This document shows positions 34,513 to 43,370 of a DNA stretch of 64,000 bases, piece by piece (position 1 is the first letter of the stretch; each line of letters starts with the position of its first letter). Below the pieces are notes generated by a model that was not told the origin of the DNA, did no database searches, and saw only the letters and a program-made list of their open reading frames with translations. The DNA is taken from positions 1,984,001 to 2,048,000 of the forward strand of contig VCCI02000001.1 in NCBI GenBank assembly GCA_005938025.2, written 5' to 3'. The position numbers and the translations under genes were made by a program. The DNA is from Inquilinus sp. KBS0705. GTDB lineage: Bacteria > Bacteroidota > Bacteroidia > Sphingobacteriales > Sphingobacteriaceae.

Positions 34513-34839
34513 TTATAAATTGTCACCAAGGCCAAGCCCCTTTAAAACCTTGTTTGTATTGCTCATATCGCCAATCATGCGCCTTTCGGGGCCGGGCGCT
34601 TTTTTTATGAGCATGGGCAAAGCAATAATATCCTCCCCTTCTGCAAGTTCTCTCTGCTGATGAATGTCTATGATCTCCAGTTGATACTTACCGGGTAGGT
34701 ATTGCTCGCAAATGGCATTAATGTTTTCTACCGCGCGGATAGAATTTGGCGATGCTCCTATAATAAATAATCGTAGATGATAAGTGTCAGCCTCATCATT
34801 ACTGTCGTAATCTGCAAATAATCCGGTCGTATTAGCCAT
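34513..34839 (-). CDS. KaiB-like protein, divergent second copy
   Basis: A 108-residue thioredoxin-like protein starting at ATG 34839. It keeps the KaiB blocks LRLFIIGASPNSIRAVENI, LEIIDIHQQRELAEGEDIIALP and RRMIGDMSN, but has an N-terminal extension of about 20 residues and departs from consensus where the first copy does not. The IGDxSN fold-switch region is present. Placed between kaiB and the histidine kinase, three bases from the latter, it could play the part of the KaiB-like sensor domain that is fused to the kinase in SasA. Confidence 0.88.
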   Translation of the reverse strand: MANTTGLFADYDSNDEADTYHLRLFIIGASPNSIRAVENINAICEQYLPGKYQLEIIDIHQQRELAEGEDIIALPMLIKKAPGPERRMIGDMSNTNKVLKGLGLGDNL

Positions 34840-34857
34840 TATCAAAATTTATGGCAA

Positions 34858-35145
34858 TTAAGCCGGTCGTATGTTTAGGCCTACCAAAACTTTTTCTTCG
34901 TTTGATAGGTCGCCAATTATTTTTCGTATAGGCTCGGGCACTTTACGCACCAGTGTTGGTATAGCCAATATCTGGTCGCCTTCGGCCAGTTGTGGTTGTA
35001 AAAGCAGGTCTATTACTTCAATACGATATTGCCCTTTTAGGTGCTCCTCGCAATATTTTTGCAAGTTGCTTAGTGCTGTAACAGATTTTGGGGTTTTACC
35101 GGCTACATATAGCCTTAATTCCCACTTTTTATCAGTTTTTGTCAT
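34858..35145 (-). CDS. kaiB: Circadian clock protein KaiB
   Basis: A 95-residue protein very close to canonical Kai[39 protein letters not shown] and the fold-switch segment [16 protein letters not shown] are all present. In cyanobacteria KaiB changes fold and binds the KaiC CI ring. Length is normal. It starts one base after the kaiC stop and lies 18 bases before the second KaiB-like gene. Confidence 0.95.
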   Translation of the reverse strand: MTKTDKKWELRLYVAGKTPKSVTALSNLQKYCEEHLKGQYRIEVIDLLLQPQLAEGDQILAIPTLVRKVPEPIRKIIGDLSNEEKVLVGLNIRPA

Positions 35146-35146
35146 G

Positions 35147-36889
35147 TTATTTTTTTCCGCGTTTTTTTTCCTTTTCTGCTTCCCCGGTTCTTAAGCGGGT
35201 TACCTCCTCACGGTTTTTTCTTATTATTTCTTTTTTTAATTCTTCTTCCAGGTAAACCTTATTCAACTCTTCTTCTACAGATTCAAACTCGCTGTGCAAG
35301 CTTGCTATTTTTGCCTCAAGCACCTGGCGCTTGCGCAAAATTTCGCGGTCTTTACGTATCACGGCGTGCGAGCGTATGGCTTCGCCGGTTTGTTCCTGCA
35401 GCATTTGCTCTTTACGCGCCGAACCGGTAAGTACGCCTTCGGGGCCTAAGTACACATCAACCAGGTTAAGGCCTTCGTCGGTTATGGTAAACTCGCGCAC
35501 CTGGTTAGAGTGTTTCATCCCGCGCGATTTCATCACGTATAATCCACGGTTACGTTCGCCGTTAAACTCAATATCACGCACCAGTATCCAGGCGTCTACA
35601 AGCGATGATACGCCCTCGTCTGTCTGCTCGTTTACAATAGTGTTTAACGATAGCGCGGTAAACATTACCGATATTTGCTCTTCCTGCAAATAATCAATCA
35701 TTCGCACCAGCATATTCTTTACCTCGCTAACCGAACCAACGTTAATAAAGTTGGTTATAGGGTCCATAATAACCACGCTTGGCTTGTATTGCCTTATGCA
35801 TTTGTGCATGGCTACCAGGTGCATCTCTAAACCGTATAAATTTGGCCTCGAGGCGTTAAAGTAAAGCAAGCCGCTATCAACATGCTTTTGCAGGTCGATA
35901 CCTATCGAATTCATGTTACGGATAATCTGCCTGGGCGATTCTTCCATGGCAAAGTAAACGCATTTTTCTTTACGGTTACAGGTTTCGTTGGCAAATGATG
36001 CCGCCAAACTGGTTTTACCAGTACCCGCCGTCCCCGATACCAATACGCTGCCGCCACGGTATAAACCCTTGCCGCCTAGCATGGCATCTAAAGCTTTAAC
36101 ACCTGTTGATATGCGCTCTGACGATACCTGGTTGGCCATTTTAAGTGAGGTGACCGGCAGTACCGATATACCATCATCATCTATTAAAAACGGATACTCG
36201 TTAGTGCCGTGGGTAGTACCACGATACTTAATGATGCGTAAGCGGCGGGTTGATATTTGGTTGCTTACCCTATGGTCCAGCAAAATAACACAGTCCGACA
36301 CATACTCTTCAAGTCCCTGGCGGGTTAACGCCGGGCCATCGCCTCGCTCGCCGGTTATAACGGCTGTAACGCCTTTGTTTTTTAGCCAGGAAAACAGGCG
36401 CCTTAACTCGGCGCGCAAAATGGCCTGATTGCTAAGGCCCGAAAATAAATTCTCTAAAGTATCCAACACAATGCGCTTGGCACCTATGCTATCAATAGCA
36501 AACCCCAAACGGATAAATAACCCTTCCAGGTCATACTCGCCTGTTTCTTCTATCTCACTGCGGTCTATGTGTATATGGTCAACCCTTATTTTCTTTTCGT
36601 CTTGTAATTTTTTCAGGTCGAACCCCAACGAAGAAACGTTCGCCGCCAGCTCGTCAGATTTTTCTTCAAATGCCACAAATACGCCCGGCTCATTAAACTC
36701 AACGGCGCCGCGCACAATAAATTCTACCGACATTAAGGTTTTACCACTACCGGCTTCGCCGCAAATTAGGGTAGGCCTGCCCGTTGGTAAGCCACCTTCG
36801 GTAATTTGGTCAAGGCCAATAATACCGGTAGCAGATTTAGGTATCGTTTTATATTTAGCCACGTTTTTTTCTTTCTTTTTATCGCTCAT
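35147..36889 (-). CDS. kaiC: KaiC-like double-domain ATPase
   Basis: A 580-residue RecA-type tandem ATPase. CI carries Walker A GEAGSGKT (44-51), catalytic Glu75/Glu76 and Walker B Asp143. CII carries Walker A GTAGTGKT (286-293), Glu316/Glu317 and Walker B Asp376. Ser428-Ser429 align with the autophosphorylated Ser431-Thr432 of Synechococcus KaiC. After about residue 485 comes an 80-residue charged coiled coil instead of the short KaiA-binding tail, so it is longer than the usual 519 residues. No kaiA is seen. Confidence 0.94.
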   Translation of the reverse strand: MSDKKKEKNVAKYKTIPKSATGIIGLDQITEGGLPTGRPTLICGEAGSGKTLMSVEFIVRGAVEFNEPGVFVAFEEKSDELAANVSSLGFDLKKLQDEKKIRVDHIHIDRSEIEETGEYDLEGLFIRLGFAIDSIGAKRIVLDTLENLFSGLSNQAILRAELRRLFSWLKNKGVTAVITGERGDGPALTRQGLEEYVSDCVILLDHRVSNQISTRRLRIIKYRGTTHGTNEYPFLIDDDGISVLPVTSLKMANQVSSERISTGVKALDAMLGGKGLYRGGSVLVSGTAGTGKTSLAASFANETCNRKEKCVYFAMEESPRQIIRNMNSIGIDLQKHVDSGLLYFNASRPNLYGLEMHLVAMHKCIRQYKPSVVIMDPITNFINVGSVSEVKNMLVRMIDYLQEEQISVMFTALSLNTIVNEQTDEGVSSLVDAWILVRDIEFNGERNRGLYVMKSRGMKHSNQVREFTITDEGLNLVDVYLGPEGVLTGSARKEQMLQEQTGEAIRSHAVIRKDREILRKRQVLEAKIASLHSEFESVEEELNKVYLEEELKKEIIRKNREEVTRLRTGEAEKEKKRGKK

Positions 36890-37228
36890 TAATTATTGTT
36901 GTTTGTTTCATAAAAGTATAAATTTTACCTAATTAAGAAAGTTACAGATGGGTAATTTTCCTGTTGCATAAATTATAGTTATATACCTTCAATAAAATAT
37001 CCACTTCAACTTTGCAAAATCATAATTGTTTGATTTATAGCATTTTTTTTACACTTTATATTTCGGATGCAATTGTTATACCAAATGCAAAAAAAGTATA
37101 AGGCGTAATATTTACCGTTAATGTGTTAATATCTTTATTTTCATCGCGTTCAAACATATATTTGTTACAACTCTTTATATTTTAGCAGACAATATATTAC
37201 ATTCAACCTATGTGCATTTTTTAAGATT
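36890..37228. other. Divergent control region between kaiC and the second kinase
   Basis: 339 AT-rich bases without a coding region lie between the kaiC start and the divergent kinase start. Both promoters must be here. I see several TATA/TTT-rich patches, but no unambiguous TAnnTTTG box and no large repeat. Confidence 0.5.
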
Positions 37229-38749
37229 ATGGACGAAATTATCGACCAAAATTCAGGGCATAACCAAAATGTTTTTAAGACGATTATAGAGCAATCGCCA
37301 TCGCCGGTAGGGCTTTATGTTGGGCCTGATATTGTTATAACCTTAGCCAACGCATCTATTTTAAAGGTATGGGATAAGGATGCCTCGGTAATTGGCAAAA
37401 CCTTTAGGCAGGCACTGCCAGAACTGGAAGGCCAACCGTTTTTTGATATACTCGACCGTGTTTACGCCACAGGCATACCCTACGAGGCCTACGCCGAGCG
37501 GGTTGACCTGTTGAGCGGCGGCAACATGCAAACCTTTTACTTCAACTTTATTTATCAGCCAATTAAGGATGATAAGGGCAAGGTTTGGGCGATATTAAAC
37601 ACCGCCGAAGATGTTACCGAACTGGTGCTTACACGACAAAAACTTGCCGAAAATGAAGAACGCAGCCGCTTTGCACTCAATTCGGCAGAGTTAGGTGCCT
37701 GGCATATGGATCCGGCAAATAATGTGATAACCTGGGATGACCGATGCAGCCATATGCACGGCTTTAAGAAGGGTGAATTAAAATATTACCAGGATGTATT
37801 GAAGTACATACATCCCGACGATCACCAAATAATAACCGATAATGTAAGCCGGGTACTAAATCCTAATGGAACAGGTTTATTAGATGAAACTTTTAGGGTT
37901 ATAGACCCCGAGGACAAAACAATACGGTGGCTGCGAAGCAAAGGCAAGGCATATTTTGATGACAAAGGCAATTGCATACGCTTTGCCGGCATTACACAGG
38001 ATATTACCACCGAGGTAAAAGATAAAGAAGAACAAAAGCAACTACAACGCCAAAAAGATGATTTTTTAGGCATCGCCAGCCACGAATTAAAAACCCCTGT
38101 TACCAGTATTAAAGCCTATGCGCAGGTACTGGGCGCTATGCTAAGTAAAGAGGGCGAAGACAAAAAAGCAGCCATGGTTTTAAAAATGGATGCGCAGATA
38201 AACCGCCTTACCAATTTAATTGGCGACCTGCTGGATGTAACCAAAATAAACTCCGGTAGAATTCAGTTTAATAAAAACTGGTTTAATTTTAACCAGGCCG
38301 TGCAGGATACTGTACAAGATTTGCAGCATACAGCCAACAAGCATTTGTTGGTAATGGACTTTAAAGATACCGGTGAGGTATACGCCGATAAGGAGCGTTT
38401 GGGGCAGGTAATAACCAATTTAATTACCAATGCTATAAAATATTCGCCGCAAGCCAACCGAGTCGTCATTAGTACCGAATTAGTAGATAACGAAATAATT
38501 GTTTGCGTACAAGATTTTGGCATTGGTATAGCCGATGATAAAAAAGATAGGGTGTTTGAACAGTTTTACCGCGTTAGCGGCGATAAACAGCACACTTTCC
38601 CGGGTTTAGGGCTGGGATTGTACATTTCGTCAGAGATAATTAAACGCGAGGGTGGCCGGATGTGGGTGAACAGCATTGAAGGGAAGGGATCTACGTTTTG
38701 TTTTTCGCTACCGGCTAAACCTAATGACAATAACAGCAGCAACGACTAA
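37229..38749 (+). CDS. PAS-domain sensor histidine kinase, divergent from kaiC
   Basis: A 506-residue cytosolic kinase without membrane helices. Order: PAS 1 (about 15-130), a short coil, PAS 2 (about 145-262), a second coil, HisKA with phospho-acceptor His285 (ASHELKTPVTSIKAY) and HATPase (about 375-500, with LITNAIKYS and GLGLGLYIS). It is related in design to the kinase at the end of the kaiC operon. A receiver-only response regulator follows three bases after its stop, so the two form a kinase-regulator pair. Confidence 0.93.
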   Translation: MDEIIDQNSGHNQNVFKTIIEQSPSPVGLYVGPDIVITLANASILKVWDKDASVIGKTFRQALPELEGQPFFDILDRVYATGIPYEAYAERVDLLSGGNMQTFYFNFIYQPIKDDKGKVWAILNTAEDVTELVLTRQKLAENEERSRFALNSAELGAWHMDPANNVITWDDRCSHMHGFKKGELKYYQDVLKYIHPDDHQIITDNVSRVLNPNGTGLLDETFRVIDPEDKTIRWLRSKGKAYFDDKGNCIRFAGITQDITTEVKDKEEQKQLQRQKDDFLGIASHELKTPVTSIKAYAQVLGAMLSKEGEDKKAAMVLKMDAQINRLTNLIGDLLDVTKINSGRIQFNKNWFNFNQAVQDTVQDLQHTANKHLLVMDFKDTGEVYADKERLGQVITNLITNAIKYSPQANRVVISTELVDNEIIVCVQDFGIGIADDKKDRVFEQFYRVSGDKQHTFPGLGLGLYISSEIIKREGGRMWVNSIEGKGSTFCFSLPAKPNDNNSSND

Positions 38750-38752
38750 GAC

Positions 38753-39121
38753 ATGAGCCAGCAACAAAAAAAAATAATGATAGCCGACGATGACCCCGGA
38801 ATTATAGATGCTGTAGCCATGCTGCTTGAATTTGAGGGCTATGATGTAACTACCACCGTTGACGGGCGCACCGTACTGGATATGAAGGACGAACTGCCCG
38901 ACCTGCTTTTGCTGGATATTTGGATGAGCGGCGATGACGGCCGCGATATTTGCAAAAAATTGAAAAGCGCAAACCTTACCAAAAATATACCGGTAATAAT
39001 GTTATCGGCCAGCCGCGATATCAAACAATCGGCAATAACGGCCGGTGCCGACGATTTTTTAGCCAAACCATTTGAAATGGACGAACTCATAAGAAAGATA
39101 GAGCAATTAACCGGGGGATAA
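38753..39121 (+). CDS. Single-domain response regulator
   Basis: A 122-residue receiver domain (CheY-like). Asp12/Asp13 (ADDDPG), phospho-acceptor Asp55 (LLLDIWM), Ser in MLSAS and Lys105 (AKPFE) are all in place. There is no output domain, so it must act by protein contact or in a phosphorelay. It is co-transcribed with the upstream PAS kinase and points away from kaiC. Confidence 0.93.
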   Translation: MSQQQKKIMIADDDPGIIDAVAMLLEFEGYDVTTTVDGRTVLDMKDELPDLLLLDIWMSGDDGRDICKKLKSANLTKNIPVIMLSASRDIKQSAITAGADDFLAKPFEMDELIRKIEQLTGG

Positions 39122-39124
39122 ATG

Positions 39125-39592
39125 TTAGCCCTCTGCTTCAACTCCCCCTTCAGGGGGCTGGGGGGTACCAATTTTATACCTGTCCTCGCCTCTCCAGGCC
39201 TCATAGTTTAAACCCGGTGTAAGCCAGTATAACAATATCACCCGCGAGTACCTGTAATTGAATGGCGCTAATATAAACACCACCCCCATTAACACTGCCA
39301 CATACACCCATGGCGAAACCGAGCCTGTTAAAACATAGGTAGCTACGGCAAAGGTTACCATTTCGGCTACGTTAAAGGCGTAGCTTACAAACATAGCCAC
39401 ATACCAGTATCCCGGTTCGCGCTCGTAATGCAGGCCGCAATGCGAGCATTTTTCGTGCATTTTTTGGCCACCGAAACTATAGGTTGGCGTCGAGTAGATA
39501 TCGCCACGGCGACAGCGCGGGCACTTGGCCTGCACAATAGCTTGCAAGGCAGATATCGGTTTAGCGGGTTTAATATCGTCAGTAGTTGTCAT
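39125..39592 (-). CDS. DUF983 family membrane protein
   Basis: A 155-residue protein with an N-terminal zinc-ribbon-like pair (CPRCRRG and CSHCG), then YEREPGYWYVAMFVSYA and two further membrane segments, which is DUF983. The function is unknown. The last residues (about GTPQPPEGGVEAEG) are encoded by a GC-rich CCCCTTCAGGGGG repeat also present at 8317-8343, so the native C-terminus may have been extended by a repeat insertion. Its start overlaps the stop of the AraC gene by four bases. Confidence 0.85.
   Translation of the reverse strand: MTTTDDIKPAKPISALQAIVQAKCPRCRRGDIYSTPTYSFGGQKMHEKCSHCGLHYEREPGYWYVAMFVSYAFNVAEMVTFAVATYVLTGSVSPWVYVAVLMGVVFILAPFNYRYSRVILLYWLTPGLNYEAWRGEDRYKIGTPQPPEGGVEAEG
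39143..39166. repeat. Family D GC-rich repeat inside the DUF983 gene end
   Basis: CTCCCCCTTCAGGGGGCTGGGGGG matches the intergenic copy at 8317-8343. Here it is read as coding sequence for the last residues of the DUF983 protein. Confidence 0.6.
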
Positions 39593-40464
39593 TGCGGGAT
39601 GGGGTTTTTGCGGAATTCTTCGGGAGTAAGTCCGGTGTATTTTTTAAAAAATTTGGTAAAGTAAGAGTTGTCGGTAAAATTTAACTGCCGGGCTATGGCG
39701 CTAATGCTTAGCTCCAGGTTTATCAGCAGTCGCTTGGCCTCTAACAGCACCCTGTTGCGTATTACCTCACCTGCCGATACGCCCAAAATATCGTTACACA
39801 GGGCGTTTAAATGGTTGGGCGTAATGTATAGCAGGGCGGCATAATCTTTAGGCAGCTTTAACGTAGCAAAGTGCTTATCCGTAAGCTTGCGGAAACTCTG
39901 TAACAGGGTATAATTGTACGTTGGCGCAATAGTTTGCCCGGCATATTCGCTTTGGCGGGCCACCAGTATAAATAGTTGCAGCATCAGCGCCTTTATCATA
40001 TCCATACCCATGCGCGCGGGGTTGTGGCTCTCCAGTATCAGCTGTTCAAAAAGGTTAATGGTGGCAGCATGTACATCGGGTGTAAGGTTAATTACCTCGT
40101 CATCAATATTGCTGCTAAAAAAGGGCAGGCTGTCTAAATAATCGGGCCTTAGCAAAAACGACTGGAAGAATGAGGCCGAGAAGTTAATAATGTAACCATC
40201 AACAGGGCCTTCAAAATTCCAGCGGTGTACCTGGCCCGGCGCCATAAAGTATATTTGATACGGCTTAACCGCAAAGCTTTTAAAATCGATAGAGTGATTG
40301 CCGCCGCCTTCGGTAAATAGTACCACATGATAAAAACTGTGCTTATGCGGCAGGTTTAGCTTTTGATGTTTTTGCAAATAAGGCGCAAACCGGCTAATAA
40401 GCAGTTCGTCGTGCTGATGATCAGCCAACGAGCAAATATCATATACCGGGAACGATTTTTTCAT
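39589..40464 (-). CDS. AraC family transcriptional regulator
   Basis: A 291-residue regulator starting at ATG 40464. The N-terminal cupin-like sensor (about residues 20-150, with HKHSFYHVVLFTEGGGNHSIDF and YFMAPGQVHRW) is followed by the AraC double HTH (about 195-288, ending YTGLTPEEFRKN). The sensed molecule is unknown. It precedes the DUF983 gene with a four-base overlap, so they share a transcript. Confidence 0.9.
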   Translation of the reverse strand: MKKSFPVYDICSLADHQHDELLISRFAPYLQKHQKLNLPHKHSFYHVVLFTEGGGNHSIDFKSFAVKPYQIYFMAPGQVHRWNFEGPVDGYIINFSASFFQSFLLRPDYLDSLPFFSSNIDDEVINLTPDVHAATINLFEQLILESHNPARMGMDMIKALMLQLFILVARQSEYAGQTIAPTYNYTLLQSFRKLTDKHFATLKLPKDYAALLYITPNHLNALCNDILGVSAGEVIRNRVLLEAKRLLINLELSISAIARQLNFTDNSYFTKFFKKYTGLTPEEFRKNPIPQ

Positions 40465-40673
40465 CAACACAAAGATACTTAACAATTATACAAGCCAATG
40501 GTACAGTATGGTGTTGTTATGGTATTTTTTACTGATTGTGACAAGCATCACAAAAAATGCAACACTTATATAGTTGCATTAACACTATTTAACATTTTTA
40601 CTATTTTTATACTGCAACGCCGCCATTATATTGGTGTCTTATATATCGTTATTTAAAACTATTAAGGCATGCT

Positions 40674-41033
40674 ATGGAGCAGGTACACCCACAGTTAAAA
40701 GATTTTATTATCAACTACTGTACGCGGTACAAGGTTAAGCCTATCGACCCTGATATGCTGCACCCTGATACCAGCATAGACCTTGACCTGGATATTGTAG
40801 ATATTGAAATAGAACTTTTTTTGGCTGAATTTGCCGAACACTTTAAGGTAGATGCTTCTAAATTCAGCTGGTATAAATACGGTTACCCAAAAGGATCTAC
40901 CCGGGTGCGTATACTTAAAACCCTGTTTGGTTATAAAAAACCATGGGTAAAACAACTGGCAGGCTATTGCTACAAACCTAAGTTTAAGGTGCACACGCTT
41001 CAAAACGCCCTGCAAACGGGCAAGTTATTGTAA
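40674..41033 (+). CDS. DUF1493 family protein, acyl-carrier-like
   Basis: A 119-residue acidic protein whose first half (PDMLHPDTSIDLDLDIVDIEIELFLAEFAEHF) resembles the DUF1493 family, structurally related to acyl carrier proteins. The usual DSL phosphopantetheine serine is not in place (DLDIVDIE instead), so it may not carry an acyl group. It stands 51 bases before the GH97 gene, without obvious partners such as ketosynthases. Confidence 0.75.
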   Translation: MEQVHPQLKDFIINYCTRYKVKPIDPDMLHPDTSIDLDLDIVDIEIELFLAEFAEHFKVDASKFSWYKYGYPKGSTRVRILKTLFGYKKPWVKQLAGYCYKPKFKVHTLQNALQTGKLL

Positions 41034-41083
41034 ATGACAAAACAATAGGTATATTAGTTTTCCGCACCATCGGTAAACCTGTT

Positions 41084-43063
41084 ATGCTTATCAAAAAACT
41101 ACTTGTAGTGCTTTTGCTATTTGTTGCTGTAAATACTTTTGCGGCCAGCACCATCAAAATCACCTCTCCCGATAAAAACATCACCTTTAATTTAAGTGCC
41201 GATAATGCAGGGCTCTATTACCGGGTTTGGTACAAGGGCGTTTTACTTGCTGATAAGTCGCGTTTGAATATGTCTTTTAAGGAAGGCGGACTGTTTGGCA
41301 ATAAACTGAAAATATCACCCGCAAAAACTGAAAGATTAACCGAAACCTATAATCTGATCACCGGCAAAACCAGCAAGGTAAACAGCGAATGCAATCGCGT
41401 TATCATCCCGGTTACTGAACAAACAGGCAGCAAAAGAAAGCTAAATATAGAAGTGCGAATTTTTAATGATGGCATAGGTTTCCGTTATGTACTGCCGCAG
41501 CAAAACGGCTTGCAAAGTGTGGACATTACCTACGAGATCAACACCTTCAACCTCACACAAAACCCAAAAATTACAGCGTTAATATTACCTAACTACACCT
41601 CATCACACGAGGGAGAATACACCAAAGCTAACCTTGCCGACTGGCCCGCCGACCAACTAGTAGATATGCCGGCGCTTTTCAGTTTCCCAAAGGGGATATA
41701 TATGGCCATTACTGAGGCTAACCTGCGCGATTATGCGGGTATGTACCTCACCAAACATAACGGCGTGATTGAAACGCGCCTCTCGCCCCTGCCCAAAACG
41801 CCCGAAATTAAAGTAAAAGCCACCCTGCCACATAATAGCCCCTGGCGGGTGATGATGATAAGCGACCGGATAGGCGCCTTCATCGAAACCAATATACTCA
41901 CCAACCTGGCCGATGCAAATCAATTAAATGATGTCAGCTGGATAAAGCCCGGCAAAACCACCTTCCCATGGTGGAACGGCAACGTAGTACCCGATACCAT
42001 TAACGCGCCCGGCAACAACTACGTTACCAATATGTATTATGTAGATTTTTGCAGCAAGTATGGCATCGAATACCACTCGGTGGTAGAGTACGGCCTGCAC
42101 GAGTGGTACGTGAACGATGGGCAGGGTTTTCAACCCGGGCCAAATGCCGATCCATCACGCGCGGTACCCGGGCTGGATATGCAGCAAGTATGTGATTCGG
42201 CCGCTGTAAAGGGTGTAGGAATACGCGTTTGGGTGCATTTTTACGCCCTGTACCCCAAACTTGAACAAACCTTTGCACAATACGAAAAATGGGGCATAAA
42301 AGGCCTGATGTGTGATTTTATGGACCGCGACGACCAGGAAATGGTAAACATGCAGGAAGAAGTATTAAAAAGCGCGGCCAGGCATAAGCTACACATACAG
42401 TTCCATGGCGCATACAAACCCACCGGCATGAACCGCACCTACCCCAACGAGTTTACCCGCGAAGGCACCCTTAACTACGAGAACGATAAATGGGGTAACC
42501 GTGTGAACCCCAATACCGACCTCGATATTATTTTTACCCGTATGCTGGCCGGGCAAACCGATTATCATTTAGGGGGATTTAGGGCCGCTACGCCACAAAG
42601 CTTTAAAACACAATATACCTGCCCTATGGTAGAGGGCACGCGGTGCCACATGCTGGCCATGTATATGGCACTCGAAAATCCGTTGGGTATGGTATGCGAT
42701 TATCCGGATGCCTACATTAAACAGCCGGGCTTCGATTTTTTGCAGCAAGTACCCACCACCTGGGACGAGACCCGTGTACTGAACGCCGAACCCAGCGGAT
42801 ACCTCACCGTTGCCCGCCGCAAAGGCGATAACTGGTACATTGGCGCTATTACCAACCGCACCGCCCGCGACTTTAACATTAAGCTCGACTTTTTAGGCGA
42901 TGCCACCTATGGCGCCGAAATTTGGCGCGACGCCCCTGATGCGGATAAAGACGCCAACCATTTAATAAAAGAGATAAAACAGGTTGATAAGAAAAGCATA
43001 TTAAACCTACAGCTTGCTCCCGGCGGCGGCCAGGTGCTGCATTTGTACCCATTGAAGAGATAG
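41084..43063 (+). CDS. Secreted GH97 alpha-glycosidase
   Basis: A 659-residue glycoside hydrolase of family 97, the SusB family, with a signal peptide ending TFAA. The N-terminal beta-sandwich covers about 20-280 and the barrel about 290-560. Asp411 in the motif KGLMCDFMD occupies the nucleophile position of retaining GH97 enzymes such as Bacteroides BtGH97b, whereas inverting SusB has a Gly or Glu there. A retaining alpha-galactosidase or alpha-glucosidase is most likely. The C-terminal beta domain ends near residue 655. Confidence 0.93.
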   Translation: MLIKKLLVVLLLFVAVNTFAASTIKITSPDKNITFNLSADNAGLYYRVWYKGVLLADKSRLNMSFKEGGLFGNKLKISPAKTERLTETYNLITGKTSKVNSECNRVIIPVTEQTGSKRKLNIEVRIFNDGIGFRYVLPQQNGLQSVDITYEINTFNLTQNPKITALILPNYTSSHEGEYTKANLADWPADQLVDMPALFSFPKGIYMAITEANLRDYAGMYLTKHNGVIETRLSPLPKTPEIKVKATLPHNSPWRVMMISDRIGAFIETNILTNLADANQLNDVSWIKPGKTTFPWWNGNVVPDTINAPGNNYVTNMYYVDFCSKYGIEYHSVVEYGLHEWYVNDGQGFQPGPNADPSRAVPGLDMQQVCDSAAVKGVGIRVWVHFYALYPKLEQTFAQYEKWGIKGLMCDFMDRDDQEMVNMQEEVLKSAARHKLHIQFHGAYKPTGMNRTYPNEFTREGTLNYENDKWGNRVNPNTDLDIIFTRMLAGQTDYHLGGFRAATPQSFKTQYTCPMVEGTRCHMLAMYMALENPLGMVCDYPDAYIKQPGFDFLQQVPTTWDETRVLNAEPSGYLTVARRKGDNWYIGAITNRTARDFNIKLDFLGDATYGAEIWRDAPDADKDANHLIKEIKQVDKKSILNLQLAPGGGQVLHLYPLKR

Positions 43064-43118
43064 GGGAATAATAACTTGCTTGCCATGTTAGTCCAGGGGC
43101 AGGCTCCATAACCCAATC

Positions 43119-43209
43119 GTCATTGCGAGGAGCGATAGCGACAAAGCGATCTCCCGACTATGCATAAACGCTTTGCATTAAGGGAGATTGCTTCGTGCCT
43201 CGCAATGAC
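43119..43209. repeat. Family A palindromic repeat, copy 2
   Basis: GTCATTGCGAGG at the left pairs with CCTCGCAATGAC at the right, and AAAGCGATCTC with GAGATTGCTT further in. The left arm alone carries GAGCGATAGCGA (43130-43141), giving a bulge. It lies with copy 3 in the gap between the GH97 and YdeI-like genes. Confidence 0.9.
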
Positions 43210-43239
43210 GGTCTGGCGGGCAGGCTCCATAACTCAAAC

Positions 43240-43330
43240 GTCATTGCGAGGAGCGATAGCGACAAAGCAATCTCCAGGCTATGCATAAACGCTTTGCGTT
43301 AAGGGAGATTGCTTCGTGCCTCGCAATGAC
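43240..43330. repeat. Family A palindromic repeat, copy 3 (tandem duplicate)
   Basis: Nearly identical to copy 2 and exactly 121 bases further on. The GGCAGGCTCCATAAC(C/T)CA leader is also duplicated, so a 121-bp unit was tandemly copied. A few substitutions in the loop separate the two. Confidence 0.9.
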
Positions 43331-43370
43331 GGTCTGAAATTGAGTACGCTGCCACGTCATTGAGGGCAAC

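Noticed and set aside
35988..36932. Two long plus-strand frames opposite kaiC
   Set aside because: Serine- and proline-rich shadow frames of a clearly real gene, without start-site support.
43119..43330. CRISPR array
   Set aside because: There are only two units of 121 bases, the repeats are long palindromes and there are no short spacers.
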